This document shows positions 1 to 8,283 of a stretch of 32,760 bases of DNA, in pieces (the stretch's first letter is position 1; each line of letters opens with the position of its first letter). The notes under the pieces are model-generated. The model searched no databases and had not been told where the DNA came from. It saw only the letters and a program-made list of their open reading frames with translations. The translations under genes were made by a program, and so were the position numbers. The stretch comes from Alphaproteobacteria bacterium (lineage in GTDB: Bacteria > Pseudomonadota > Alphaproteobacteria > Rhizobiales > Amorphaceae): assembly GCA_030431335.1 (NCBI GenBank), contig JAUIJH010000047.1:1-32760 (forward strand), written 5' to 3'.

Positions 1-2
1 TG

Positions 3-920
3 CACGTGGTCAACAACGCGGCGATCCCGGTCTCGATCTTCGGCTTCAAGTCCTACGTGCTGTTCGCCGGCGTGCAGGATGCGTTGACCCAGTGGTGGTA
101 CGGCCACAACGCCGTCGGCTTCTTCCTGACGGCCGGCTTCCTGGCGATGATGTACTATTACATCCCCAAGCGTGCCGAGCGGCCGGTCTATTCCTACCGC
201 CTGTCCATCGTGCACTTCTGGTCGCTGGTCTTCCTCTACATCTGGGCCGGGCCGCACCACCTGCACTACACCGCCCTGCCCGACTGGGCGCAGACGCTCG
301 GCATGGCCTTCTCGATCATGCTGTGGATGCCCTCCTGGGGCGGCATGATCAACGGCCTGATGACGCTGTCCGGCGCCTGGGACAAGCTCAGGACCGACCC
401 GGTCCTGCGGATGATGGTGATGGCCGTCGCCTTCTACGGCATGTCCACCTTCGAGGGGCCGATGCTGTCGATCAAGTCGGTCAACTCGCTCAGCCACTAC
501 ACCGACTGGACCATCGGCCACGTGCACTCCGGCGCGCTCGGCTGGAACGGGATGATCACCTTCGGCGTGGTCTACTATCTGGTGCCGGTGCTGTGGAACC
601 GCACCGAGATGTACTCGATGCGCCTCATCAACTGGCACTTCTGGCTGGCCACGCTGGGGATCGTCCTCTACGCCGCCTCCATGTGGGTGTCCGGCATCAC
701 GCAGGGCCTGATGTGGCGCGAGGTCAACTCCGACGGCTACCTCGTCTACTCCTTCGTGGAGACGGTGGCCGCCCTTCACCCCTACTACATCATGCGTGGT
801 CTCGGCGGCCTGCTGTTCCTCACCGGCGCCCTGATCTTCGTCTACAACATCGTGCAGACCATCCGTGGGCACTCGGCTATCGAGCGCGCGCCCCAGGCTG
901 CGCTTCAGCCTGCGGAGTAG
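3..920 (+). CDS. ccoN: cbb3-type cytochrome c oxidase subunit I, C-terminal part (CcoN)
   Basis: This is the catalytic heme-copper subunit of cbb3 oxidase, the high-affinity terminal oxidase that reduces O2 to water in the inner membrane. The gene is cut by the window edge: the reading frame is open from the first bases and about 305 residues of the C-terminal part remain. Visible family signatures are HNAVGFFLT, the [11 protein letters not shown] segment, and [12 protein letters not shown], whose HxH carries axial heme ligands in this family. Several hydrophobic helices follow one another up to the stop at 918-920. A GTG near position 6 is only an internal valine. The ccoO start lies 4 nt after the stop, so the two genes are in one operon. 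Identification is firm; the promoter and N-terminus are outside the window. Confidence 0.97.
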   Translation, partial: HVVNNAAIPVSIFGFKSYVLFAGVQDALTQWWYGHNAVGFFLTAGFLAMMYYYIPKRAERPVYSYRLSIVHFWSLVFLYIWAGPHHLHYTALPDWAQTLGMAFSIMLWMPSWGGMINGLMTLSGAWDKLRTDPVLRMMVMAVAFYGMSTFEGPMLSIKSVNSLSHYTDWTIGHVHSGALGWNGMITFGVVYYLVPVLWNRTEMYSMRLINWHFWLATLGIVLYAASMWVSGITQGLMWREVNSDGYLVYSFVETVAALHPYYIMRGLGGLLFLTGALIFVYNIVQTIRGHSAIERAPQAALQPAE

Positions 921-924
921 AACC

Positions 925-1719
925 ATGAGCGCACAGGACGGTTTCGATACCCCGCCGCCTTCCCAGGACCCGCATGAATCGCCCAAGGCGCCGATCTGGG
1001 ATCACGGCCGGATCGAGCGCAACGTCTCCATCCTCCTGGTTCTCACCTTCATCGTGGTCGCCATCGGCGGCCTCGTGGAGATCGCGCCCCTCTTCTATGT
1101 CGACAACACCATCGAGGAGGTGGACGGGATGCGCCCCTACACCCCGCTCGAGCTCGCGGGCCGCAACGTCTACGTCCGCGAGGGCTGCTACGTCTGCCAC
1201 AGCCAGATGATCCGCCCGTTCCGCGACGAGGTGGAACGCTACGGCCACTACTCGCTGGCCGCCGAGTCGATGTACGACCACCCCTTCCAATGGGGCTCCA
1301 AGCGAACCGGGCCGGATCTCGCCCGCGTCGGCGGCCGCTATTCCGATGCCTGGCATCTCCAGCACCTCACCGATCCGCGCTCGGTGGTGCCCGAGAGCAT
1401 CATGCCGCGCTACGGCTTCCTCGCCACGCGCGCCGTCGAGCCGGAGATGATCGAGGGCGACGTCGCCACCAACAGTGCCGTCGGCGTGCCCTACACCGAG
1501 GAGATGATCGAAAACGCAGGGCGCGACCTGCTCGTCCAGGCCGGCATGGCCCCGGACGACGGCGGCCTCGCCGAGCGCTACGGCGACAAGCTCAACATTC
1601 GCGATTTCGACGGCAATCCGCGCGCCGTCACCGAGATGGACGCGGTGATCGCCTACCTGCAGATGCTCGGCACGCTGGTCGACTTCTCGAGCTTCGAGCC
1701 GGTGGGAGCCGGCCGATGA
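925..1719 (+). CDS. ccoO: cbb3-type cytochrome c oxidase subunit II (CcoO)
   Basis: Membrane-anchored monoheme cytochrome c subunit of cbb3 oxidase, which passes electrons towards CcoN. The protein has 264 residues. A single N-terminal transmembrane helix (about residues 29-52, [16 protein letters not shown]) precedes the periplasmic domain. The heme c site is CYVCH at residues 88-92, followed by [10 protein letters not shown] and RYGHYS, which are diagnostic for CcoO. The ATG at 925, directly after the ccoN stop, is preferred over an upstream in-frame ATG at 865 that lies inside ccoN and would add 20 atypical residues. The stop overlaps the ccoQ start (ATGA at 1716-1719), so translation is probably coupled. 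Confidence 0.97.
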   Translation: MSAQDGFDTPPPSQDPHESPKAPIWDHGRIERNVSILLVLTFIVVAIGGLVEIAPLFYVDNTIEEVDGMRPYTPLELAGRNVYVREGCYVCHSQMIRPFRDEVERYGHYSLAAESMYDHPFQWGSKRTGPDLARVGGRYSDAWHLQHLTDPRSVVPESIMPRYGFLATRAVEPEMIEGDVATNSAVGVPYTEEMIENAGRDLLVQAGMAPDDGGLAERYGDKLNIRDFDGNPRAVTEMDAVIAYLQMLGTLVDFSSFEPVGAGR

Positions 1720-1946
1720 ACTACGACGCCTTTCGCGCCTTCGCCGACACCTGGGTCCTCCTGGGCCTGGCGGTGGTCTTCGTGATCCTCGTCATCTGGC
1801 TGTTCCGCCGCGGCTCGACCAAGCAATACGAGCGCGCCGCCCGCATTCCGATGGAGGCGCCCGAGCACCCCGAGAAAGTTGCCGACGCCCAAGACCCGAC
1901 CACGGCGGCGCGCTCCACGCCGCGCCAAAAAGGTGACGACACGTGA
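1716..1946 (+). CDS. ccoQ: cbb3-type oxidase small subunit CcoQ
   Basis: A 76-residue protein with one transmembrane helix (about residues 13-30, [18 protein letters not shown]) and a polar, charged cytoplasmic tail. Size, topology and position between ccoO and ccoP identify it as CcoQ. This family stabilises the cbb3 complex and the association of CcoP with the core. It carries no cofactor motif. Its ATG overlaps the ccoO stop by 4 nt and its TGA overlaps the GTG start of ccoP. The sequence is not strongly conserved in this family, so the name rests largely on synteny. Confidence 0.9.
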   Translation: MNYDAFRAFADTWVLLGLAVVFVILVIWLFRRGSTKQYERAARIPMEAPEHPEKVADAQDPTTAARSTPRQKGDDT

Positions 1947-2821
1947 GCGAGAAGAAGCCAATCGACGAGCCGACCGGGACCGAGACCACGGGTCACGTCT
2001 GGGACGGCATCCGTGAGCTCAACACGCCGCTGCCCCGCTGGTGGCTGTGGCTGTTCTACGCCACCATCATCTGGGCCGTCGGGTACATGGTGCTCTACCC
2101 GTCGATCCCGCTGTTGTCCCAGGGAACGCCGGGCCTCCTGGGCTATTCCAGCCGCGAGGCGCTGCAGGACGACCTCATCCGCGTGAGCGAGAGCCGCTCG
2201 GAGCTCGATTCGCAGATCGCCTCGGCGAGCCTGCCCGATATCGCCGCGAACCCGACGCTGGCCGACTACGCCCGCCGCTCCGGCGCCTCCACCTTCAAGC
2301 TTGCCTGCGTGCAATGCCACGGCTCCGGCGCGGCCGGCAGTCAGGAACTCGGCTACCCCAACCTCAACGACGATGCGTGGCTGTGGGGCGGCACGCTCGA
2401 CGACATCTACGCCACCATCACCCACGGCGTGCGCAACGAGACCGACGCCGACACCCGAACCTCGCTGATGCCCGCCTACGGCGAGCTCGGCCTGCTCAGC
2501 AGCAAGCAGATCTCCGAGGTCGCCGACTACGTCCTGTCGCTGTCGGGCAAGGACCACGACGCCGCGGCGGCCGCGGCCGGCGCGCCGATCTTCGAGGCCC
2601 AATGCGCCGCCTGCCACGGTGCCGACGGCGGCGGCAACCCGTCGCTGGGCGCCCCCCGCCTCAACGACGCCATCTGGCTCTATGGCGGCACGCACGACGC
2701 GATCGTGGCGCAGGTGACCCGCCCGCGCATGGGCGTGATGCCCGCCTGGTCCCCGCACTTCGACGATGCGACCCGCAAGAAGCTCGCCATCTACGTCCAC
2801 TCGCTGGGCGGCGGTCAGTAG
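1943..2821 (+). CDS. ccoP: cbb3-type cytochrome c oxidase subunit III, diheme (CcoP)
   Basis: Diheme cytochrome c subunit of 292 residues that receives electrons from soluble or membrane cytochrome c and hands them to CcoO. The N-terminal motif WDGIRELNTPLPRWW and a transmembrane helix (about residues 33-52) are typical of CcoP. Two heme c sites are visible, CVQCH (residues 122-126) and CAACH (residues 221-225). Each is followed by a repeated NDxxWLxGG segment and a later Met-containing stretch (SLMPAYGEL, GVMPAW) that can supply the axial Met. The start is the GTG at 1943, overlapping the ccoQ stop (GTGA). It closes the structural operon; a hairpin lies 30 nt downstream. Confidence 0.97.
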   Translation: MSEKKPIDEPTGTETTGHVWDGIRELNTPLPRWWLWLFYATIIWAVGYMVLYPSIPLLSQGTPGLLGYSSREALQDDLIRVSESRSELDSQIASASLPDIAANPTLADYARRSGASTFKLACVQCHGSGAAGSQELGYPNLNDDAWLWGGTLDDIYATITHGVRNETDADTRTSLMPAYGELGLLSSKQISEVADYVLSLSGKDHDAAAAAAGAPIFEAQCAACHGADGGGNPSLGAPRLNDAIWLYGGTHDAIVAQVTRPRMGVMPAWSPHFDDATRKKLAIYVHSLGGGQ

Positions 2822-2850
2822 CGCGGAGGCGCCGCAGACCGGTTGAGTTT

Positions 2851-2877
2851 GGGAGCCTGCCCCCGCGACAGGCTCCC
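2851..2877. terminator. Hairpin after ccoP
   Basis: A perfect 9-bp stem (GGGAGCCTG with CAGGCTCCC) and a 9-nt loop lie 30 nt after the ccoP stop. No T-tract follows, so it is not a classical intrinsic terminator. It may protect the ccoNOQP message from 3' decay or weaken read-through into ccoG. Confidence 0.45.
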
Positions 2878-2991
2878 GTCCTACGACAGCACCGCCGCGC
2901 TGCGTGCAAAGCCGGCGTTGCCGAGCTGCCGGGCGCAGTCGAGCGGGCCGCCTCGGCCGGAGCGCAGCGGCGAACGGCCGCGCGGGATGGT

Positions 2992-3005
2992 TTGACTTGA
3001 ATCAA
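2992..3005. promoter_or_regulatory. FNR/FixK-type binding box upstream of ccoG
   Basis: TTGAC-TTGA-ATCAA matches the FNR/FixK consensus TTGAT-N4-ATCAA at nine of ten defined positions. It is centred 68 nt before the ccoG start, in the gap between the two halves of the cluster. In alphaproteobacteria, FnrL or FixK activates cco genes at low oxygen through such sites. A convincing -10 hexamer downstream is not evident, so the exact start of transcription is unclear. Confidence 0.75.
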
Positions 3006-3066
3006 CGCCATACCCCGCGACTTGCGCGAGCTGTGCGTCAATCGTCCGTCTCAACCGAGGGTGCTT

Positions 3067-4614
3067 ATGTCCGTCGCCGATCCGCACCCCGATAGCCCCG
3101 TCAATCCGGCCGGCGTTCGCCAGTACGATGTCGAGGCCGTCAATCGCGGGAAGAAGCCCAAGCTGTACAAGGGGCGCGAGCCCATCTACCCCCGCCGCGT
3201 GCACGGCCGCTTCCGCACGCTGAAGTGGTGGATCATGGGCATCACGCTGACGATCTACTACGCCGCCCCTTGGATCCGCTGGGAACGCGGCCCCTACGCG
3301 CCCAACCAGGCGGTGCTGGTGGACCTCGCCGGCCGCCGCTTCTTCTTCGGCCCCATCGAAATCTGGCCGCAGGAATTCTTCTACGTCGCGGGCCTGTTGA
3401 TCATGGCCGGTGTGGGGCTGTTCCTGGTCACCTCGGCGGTTGGCCGCGCATGGTGCGGCTACGCTTGCCCGCAGACGGTTTGGACGGACCTGTTCGTATG
3501 GGTCGAGCGCCTGGTGATCGGCGACCGCAACGCCCGCATCAAGCTGGACAATTCGCCCTGGAGCGCGCGCAAGATCCGCCTCAAGGTCACCGTCCACGCG
3601 ATCTGGCTCGCCATCGCGGTGGCGACCGGCGGCGCGTGGATCTTCTATTTCGCCGACGCGCCCACCCTACTCGGCCAGTTTGTGCGCGGCGACGCGGCCC
3701 CGACGGCCTACATCACCGTCGCCGTGCTCACCTTCACCACCTATACGCTGGGCGGGCTGATGCGCGAGCAGGTGTGCACCTACATGTGCCCCTGGCCCCG
3801 CATCCAGGCGGCGATGATGGACGAGCACTCCCTCACCGTCACCTACAACGACTGGCGCGGCGAACCCCGTTCGCGGCACAGCAAGCGCGCCGCCGCCGAA
3901 GGTCGCGTCACCGGCGACTGTATCGACTGCAACGCGTGCGTCGCAGTGTGTCCCACCGGCATCGACATTCGCGACGGGCAGCAGCTGCCCTGCATCACCT
4001 GCGCGCTGTGCATCGACGCCTGCGATGACGTGATGGTGAAGACCGGCAAGCCGCGCGGCCTCATCTCCTACACCACGCTGGCCGACTACGCGCAGAACGC
4101 CGCCCGCGCCGCCACCGAGGGGCTGGAAGCGGCCCGCACCAAGCAGGTGCTGCCCGGCTGGCGCGAGGTGATGCGCCCGCGCGTCTTCCTCTATACCGGC
4201 CTGTGGAGCGCCATCGGCATCGGCATGCTGGTCGCCATCATGGTCCGCGACCGGCTCGACCTGTCCGTCGCGCCCGACCGCAACCCCAACTTCGTGCAGC
4301 TTTCGGACGGCTCGATCCGCAACGGCTATACGGTTAAGATCATGAACATGGAGCCGACCCCGCGCACATTCGATTTCGGTCTCGTCGGCCTGCCAGGCGG
4401 GCTGATGTGGAGCCCGGACATCCACACGGACGAGCCGGCGCGCCGCTTCATGGTGCCCGTCCCGCCCGACCAGGTGCGCGAGTTCCGCGTCTTCGTGAAA
4501 ACCGAGCCGGCCGACCTGGAAGAGGTGCCGCAGCCCTTCGCCTTCCGCACCTTCGAGATGGGCAACGGCCGCGAAAGCGCCGAGACGCCGACCGTGTTCG
4601 AGGCGCCGCAATGA
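3067..4614 (+). CDS. ccoG: Cytochrome c oxidase accessory protein CcoG (FixG/RdxA)
   Basis: Membrane iron-sulfur protein of 515 residues needed for cbb3 oxidase assembly. Work on the family assigns it Cu(II) reduction for delivery of copper to CcoN. Several transmembrane segments are visible (about residues 54-70, 105-125, 180-200, 216-235), together with the membrane-proximal Cys motifs WCGYACPQTVW and CTYMCPWPR. A ferredoxin-type domain has CIDCNACVAVC (Cys 285, 288, 291, 295) and CITCALCIDAC (Cys 309, 312, 315, 319). A C-terminal immunoglobulin-like region follows. The ATG at 3067 has a GAGGG Shine-Dalgarno 6-7 nt upstream and is preferred over an in-frame ATG at 3022. The gene probably has its own oxygen-regulated promoter and overlaps ccoH by 4 nt. 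Confidence 0.95.
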   Translation: MSVADPHPDSPVNPAGVRQYDVEAVNRGKKPKLYKGREPIYPRRVHGRFRTLKWWIMGITLTIYYAAPWIRWERGPYAPNQAVLVDLAGRRFFFGPIEIWPQEFFYVAGLLIMAGVGLFLVTSAVGRAWCGYACPQTVWTDLFVWVERLVIGDRNARIKLDNSPWSARKIRLKVTVHAIWLAIAVATGGAWIFYFADAPTLLGQFVRGDAAPTAYITVAVLTFTTYTLGGLMREQVCTYMCPWPRIQAAMMDEHSLTVTYNDWRGEPRSRHSKRAAAEGRVTGDCIDCNACVAVCPTGIDIRDGQQLPCITCALCIDACDDVMVKTGKPRGLISYTTLADYAQNAARAATEGLEAARTKQVLPGWREVMRPRVFLYTGLWSAIGIGMLVAIMVRDRLDLSVAPDRNPNFVQLSDGSIRNGYTVKIMNMEPTPRTFDFGLVGLPGGLMWSPDIHTDEPARRFMVPVPPDQVREFRVFVKTEPADLEEVPQPFAFRTFEMGNGRESAETPTVFEAPQ

Positions 4615-5078
4615 GCGGGCGCAGCTTCGTCTTCACCGGCCGCCACATGCTGGCGACCCTGGTGGTGTTCTTCGGCGTGGTGATCGCCGTCAACATTACC
4701 ATGTCGGTCTACGCGACGCGCAGCTTCACCGGCCTGGTGGCCAAGAACGGCTACGTCGCCTCCATCGACTACGCGCGCGACGAGGCGTCCCGCGCGCACG
4801 CGGCCGAGCGCGGCTGGCAGGTCGAGCTCACCGCGCCGCAGGGCATCGTTACGCTGGAAGCGCGCGACGGCGCCGGCGCGCCATTGGCGGCGACTCCCAC
4901 CGTCACGGTGGCGGAGGCTGGTACGGCGGGCGAGGAGACCTCGCTCGCGCTCACCCGCATCGGCGAGGTGCTGCGCGCGGGCGAACCGCTGCCGCCAGGG
5001 CATTATGTGCTCCACGCGGAAGTCGGCCCGAGCGAGGACCGCATCGTGTGGCGCAGCGTCGTGGTCGTCGGGCAGTGA
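4611..5078 (+). CDS. ccoH: Cbb3 oxidase assembly protein CcoH (FixH family)
   Basis: A 155-residue protein with one N-terminal transmembrane helix (about residues 10-32, HMLATLVVFFGVVIAVNITMS). The conserved TRSFTGLVAKNGYVAS segment of the FixH family follows, then a periplasmic beta-rich domain. CcoH is an assembly factor that contacts the cbb3 complex during maturation. The ATG at 4611 overlaps the ccoG stop (ATGA) and the stop overlaps the ccoI GTG (GTGA at 5075-5078), so it is coupled on both sides. Assignment rests on the FixH N-terminal pattern and on its place between ccoG and ccoI. Confidence 0.93.
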   Translation: MSGRSFVFTGRHMLATLVVFFGVVIAVNITMSVYATRSFTGLVAKNGYVASIDYARDEASRAHAAERGWQVELTAPQGIVTLEARDGAGAPLAATPTVTVAEAGTAGEETSLALTRIGEVLRAGEPLPPGHYVLHAEVGPSEDRIVWRSVVVVGQ

Positions 5079-7285
5079 GCTGCTGCGCCGATCCGCGGGC
5101 GCAGATCGCCGGCGCCGATCGGTTGCCACCCGAGACCGCCGCGCTGGTCGCCTACGACGGCCGGCACGCGACGCTGGCGCTGTTCGTTCCCGAGATCGAC
5201 TGCGCGGCCTGCATCGGCCGCATCGAGGAGCGGGTGCGCGCGCTCGAGGTGGGCGTCGCGGCGCGGGTCAACTTCACGCGCCGCACCGTCACCCTCGCCT
5301 GGAGCCGGCCCGACGCGGACCCCACCCGCGCCATCGCCGCGCTGCGCGCGCTCGGCTACGCACCGCAGCCGCTCGACACCAGCGCCGGCGGCGCCGATCC
5401 CACCGGCCGCGCCCTGATGCTCGCGCTCGCCGTCGCCGGCTTCGGCGCGATGAACGTCATGCTGATGTCGGTGGCCGTCTGGGCCGGCGCGGACGGGGCG
5501 ACGGCGCATTTCCTCAACTGGTTCGCCGCGCTGGTGGCGCTCCCGGCGCTCGCCTACAGCGCGCGGCCGTTCCTGCGCTCCGCCTTCGCGGCGCTCAGGG
5601 CCCGCTCGCTCAACATGGACGTGCCGATCTCGCTCGCCATCGTGCTCGCGGCCGGGCTCAGCCTGTTCCACACCGTGAGCGGCGAGGGAGAAACCTATTT
5701 CGACGCCGCCATCACGCTCACCTTCTTCCTGCTCGCGGGGCGCGTGCTCGACCATCTGACGCGCGAGAAGGCGCGTTCGGCGGTGCGCCACCTTGCCCGC
5801 CTCACGCCGGCCACGGCCCACGTCTTCGCCGAGGACGGCGGCACGCGGCCGGTGGCCGTCGGCGAAATCGAACCCGGCGCAAGCCTCAACATTGCCGCCG
5901 GCGAGAGGCTGCCGGTGGACGCCCGTCTCACGGCGGCGTCCACCTTCGACCTGTCGCTCGCCACCGGAGAGAGCCGGCCGGTCGATTTCGCGGCGGGCGA
6001 CGAGGTTCTCGCTGGCGCGCTGGCGCTCACGGGGCCGCTGCGGATCACAGCGTTGCGGCCGGCGGCGGAGAGCTTCCTCGCCACGGTCGGCACCTTGCAG
6101 CGCGCCGCCGAGGAGGCGCGCTCGCGCCCCGCCCTCATCGCCGACCGCGCGGCCCGCATCTACGCACCGCTGGTGCATCTTCTGGCCGCGATCACCTTCC
6201 TCGCCTGGATCGTGGCCGGCGCCGGCATCCATGCCTCGCTCACCACCGCCATCGCGGTGCTGATCATCACCTGCCCGTGCGCGCTCGGCCTCGCGGTGCC
6301 GGCCGTTCACGTCGCCGCCTGCGAGCGGCTGTTCCGGCTTGGCCTGCTCATCAAGGACGGCGCCGCGCTGGAACGGCTCAACGCCATCACCGAGGTGGCC
6401 TTCGACAAGACCGGCACCCTGACGACGCCGCAAATCGACCCCGCCGCCCCCATCGCGGACGAGGCGCTCGCCATCGCCGCCGCGCTCGCCCGCCACTCGA
6501 CCCACCCGATGGCCAAGGCCGTGGTGCGCGCGGCCGAGGCCCGCATCCTGGCGCTGCCGGCCGTCGAGGATTTGCGCGAGGAGCGCGGCCGCGGGATCTC
6601 CGGCCACGTCGCGGGCGAGGCGGTGTTCCTGGGCGCGGCCGCCGACACCACCGGCCTCGCGGTGACGATCAGCGGCACGGCCGTCGCGCTGCCGGTGCGC
6701 GAGAGGCTGCGCGAGGGCGCCGCGGCCCTCGTCGATGCCTTGCGGCGGGACGGCCTGCCCGTCGCGATCCTGTCCGGCGACAAGGCGCCGGCGGTGGAGG
6801 CTGTCGCGGCGCGCCTCGGAATCGCGGACTGGTCCGCCGGCCTCACCGCCGCCGACAAGACGCACTATCTCGCCGCGCGGCGAGCGGCGGGCGCACGGGT
6901 CCTGATGGTGGGCGACGGCCTCAACGACGGCCCGGCTCTTTCCACCGCGCACGCCTCCATGGCGCCGGCCGACGCGTCCGACGTCTCGCGCACCGCCGCC
7001 GACATCGTGCTGACGGGCGAAGATCTCGCCGTCGCGCACGAGGCCATCGCCACCGCGCGCTCCGCCCACCGCCTGATCATCCAGAATTTCGCCATTGCGG
7101 CGGGCTACAACGCCATCGCCATCCCGCTGGCGGTGATGGGGCACGCGAGCCCGCTCGCCGCGGCCCTTGCGATGTCGACATCCTCGATCCTCGTCACGCT
7201 CAACGCGCTGCGGCTCGCGCGGCCGGCCCGCACGGCCCGTCCCGCGGCGCCACGGGCGGTGGGGCAGGAAGCGCTCGCGGCGTGA
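5075..7285 (+). CDS. ccoI: Copper-translocating P-type ATPase CcoI (FixI)
   Basis: P1B-type ATPase of 736 residues that exports Cu(I) across the inner membrane for insertion into cbb3 oxidase. In order: a Cys-containing N-terminus (MSCCADP), an HMA metal-binding domain with CAAC at residues 43-46, transmembrane helices, the actuator motif TGES (297-300), the CPC metal motif (400-402) in the membrane, the phosphorylation site DKTGTLT (Asp 444), a THP motif (476-478) and the hinge GDGLND (613-618). All key residues are present. The GTG at 5075 overlaps the ccoH stop and is preferred over an upstream in-frame ATG at 5048 inside ccoH. Its stop overlaps the ccoS start. Confidence 0.96.
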   Translation: MSCCADPRAQIAGADRLPPETAALVAYDGRHATLALFVPEIDCAACIGRIEERVRALEVGVAARVNFTRRTVTLAWSRPDADPTRAIAALRALGYAPQPLDTSAGGADPTGRALMLALAVAGFGAMNVMLMSVAVWAGADGATAHFLNWFAALVALPALAYSARPFLRSAFAALRARSLNMDVPISLAIVLAAGLSLFHTVSGEGETYFDAAITLTFFLLAGRVLDHLTREKARSAVRHLARLTPATAHVFAEDGGTRPVAVGEIEPGASLNIAAGERLPVDARLTAASTFDLSLATGESRPVDFAAGDEVLAGALALTGPLRITALRPAAESFLATVGTLQRAAEEARSRPALIADRAARIYAPLVHLLAAITFLAWIVAGAGIHASLTTAIAVLIITCPCALGLAVPAVHVAACERLFRLGLLIKDGAALERLNAITEVAFDKTGTLTTPQIDPAAPIADEALAIAAALARHSTHPMAKAVVRAAEARILALPAVEDLREERGRGISGHVAGEAVFLGAAADTTGLAVTISGTAVALPVRERLREGAAALVDALRRDGLPVAILSGDKAPAVEAVAARLGIADWSAGLTAADKTHYLAARRAAGARVLMVGDGLNDGPALSTAHASMAPADASDVSRTAADIVLTGEDLAVAHEAIATARSAHRLIIQNFAIAAGYNAIAIPLAVMGHASPLAAALAMSTSSILVTLNALRLARPARTARPAAPRAVGQEALAA

Positions 7286-7461
7286 ACATTCTCATCATCC
7301 TGGTGCCGGCGGCGCTGCTCCTCGGCCTCCTGGGGCTGTTCGCATTCTTCTGGTCGCTGCGCGCCAACCAGTACGACGACCCCGAGGGCGCCGCCCGCCG
7401 CATCCTCACCGACGATACGCCCGACGCGCCGCCGCCGACCGACGACCGCGCCAGGGACTGA
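7282..7461 (+). CDS. ccoS: Cbb3-type oxidase assembly protein CcoS
   Basis: A 59-residue protein with a single N-terminal transmembrane helix (about residues 3-24). The family motif WSLRANQYDDPEGAARRIL follows, then a short acidic, Pro-rich tail. CcoS is required for cofactor insertion into the cbb3 complex. It starts at a GTG overlapping the ccoI stop (GTGA) and ends the ccoGHIS cluster. The next gene converges on it with only 9 nt between the stops, and no intrinsic terminator is evident there. Confidence 0.94.
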   Translation: MNILIILVPAALLLGLLGLFAFFWSLRANQYDDPEGAARRILTDDTPDAPPPTDDRARD

Positions 7462-7470
7462 GCCCCCCGC

Positions 7471-8229
7471 TCAGTCCGCGATCCCCTCCACCGCCGCAAT
7501 GAGGCGCGCGATGTCGCCGTCGCGCGACAGGCGGTGGTCGCCGTCCTTGATGAGGGTCAGCACCACGTCGTCGTGGGCGAGCCGCTCCACCAGCTCCAGC
7601 GCGTGCGTGTGCGGCACCGCGTCGTCCTCCACGCCCTGCAGGATGTGCACGGGACAGCCGGTGCGGATCGGCGCCTCGCCGTAGAGGAGGTGGTCGCGCC
7701 CATCCTCGAACAGGCGCATCGTGACCGGGTAGGAATCGCCGTAGTCGGAGGGAATGTCGGCCCGGCCCTCGCGGGCGATCCGGTCGCGGATCTCCTGCGG
7801 GAAGCGTGGCCACATCAGCCGCTCGGTGAAATCGGCCGCCGGCGCCACGAGCACGAGCCCCCCCAGCGGCGTCCCGGCCGCCAGCAGGCGCTGCGCCAGC
7901 AACAGCGCGATCCATCCGCCCATCGAGGAGCCCACCGCAACGGTGCCGGGCTCGCAGAACTTGCCGTAGACGAACTCGGCGTCGGCCAGCCAATCGGAGA
8001 TCACGTAATCCTCGAAGCGGCCGCCCGAGGCACCGTGCCCGCGATAGTCGAACCGCACCACGCGCCGTCCCGTTCGCGTCGCCCAATCGGCCAGCGCCAT
8101 CGCCTTGCCGCCGACCATGTCGGAGCGGAAACCGCCCAGCCACAGCACCGAAGGCGGCGCACCGTCGGTGATCTCGACGGCGATCTCGGTGTCGGCCGAA
8201 ACGATTCGATGTGGGCGATTGTCAGCCAT
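7471..8229 (-). CDS. Alpha/beta hydrolase family protein
   Basis: Cytoplasmic alpha/beta-hydrolase of 252 residues. The oxyanion-side segment LWLGGFRSDM, the strand-loop RFDYRGHGASGG and the nucleophile elbow GSSMGG (Ser 102) are clear. The acid is probably in VEDDAVP (Asp 202 or 203) and the base is in KDGDHRLS (His 232), so a full Ser-Asp-His triad is present. The pattern resembles the ABHD10-like thioesterase/esterase group, but the substrate cannot be told. The ATG at 8229 has an AAGG Shine-Dalgarno just upstream. The gene converges on ccoS and diverges from the glycosyltransferase with a 54 nt spacer. Confidence 0.88.
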   Translation of the reverse strand: MADNRPHRIVSADTEIAVEITDGAPPSVLWLGGFRSDMVGGKAMALADWATRTGRRVVRFDYRGHGASGGRFEDYVISDWLADAEFVYGKFCEPGTVAVGSSMGGWIALLLAQRLLAAGTPLGGLVLVAPAADFTERLMWPRFPQEIRDRIAREGRADIPSDYGDSYPVTMRLFEDGRDHLLYGEAPIRTGCPVHILQGVEDDAVPHTHALELVERLAHDDVVLTLIKDGDHRLSRDGDIARLIAAVEGIAD

Positions 8230-8283
8230 TGACCTTTTTCTCTGCTATGGCCGCTTGCGGAAGTACGCGAGCGAAGGGCGAGG

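Noticed and set aside
5003-7144. Long minus-strand frame opposite ccoI
   Set aside because: Antisense shadow rich in Arg, Gly and Asp. The plus strand carries every P-type ATPase motif.
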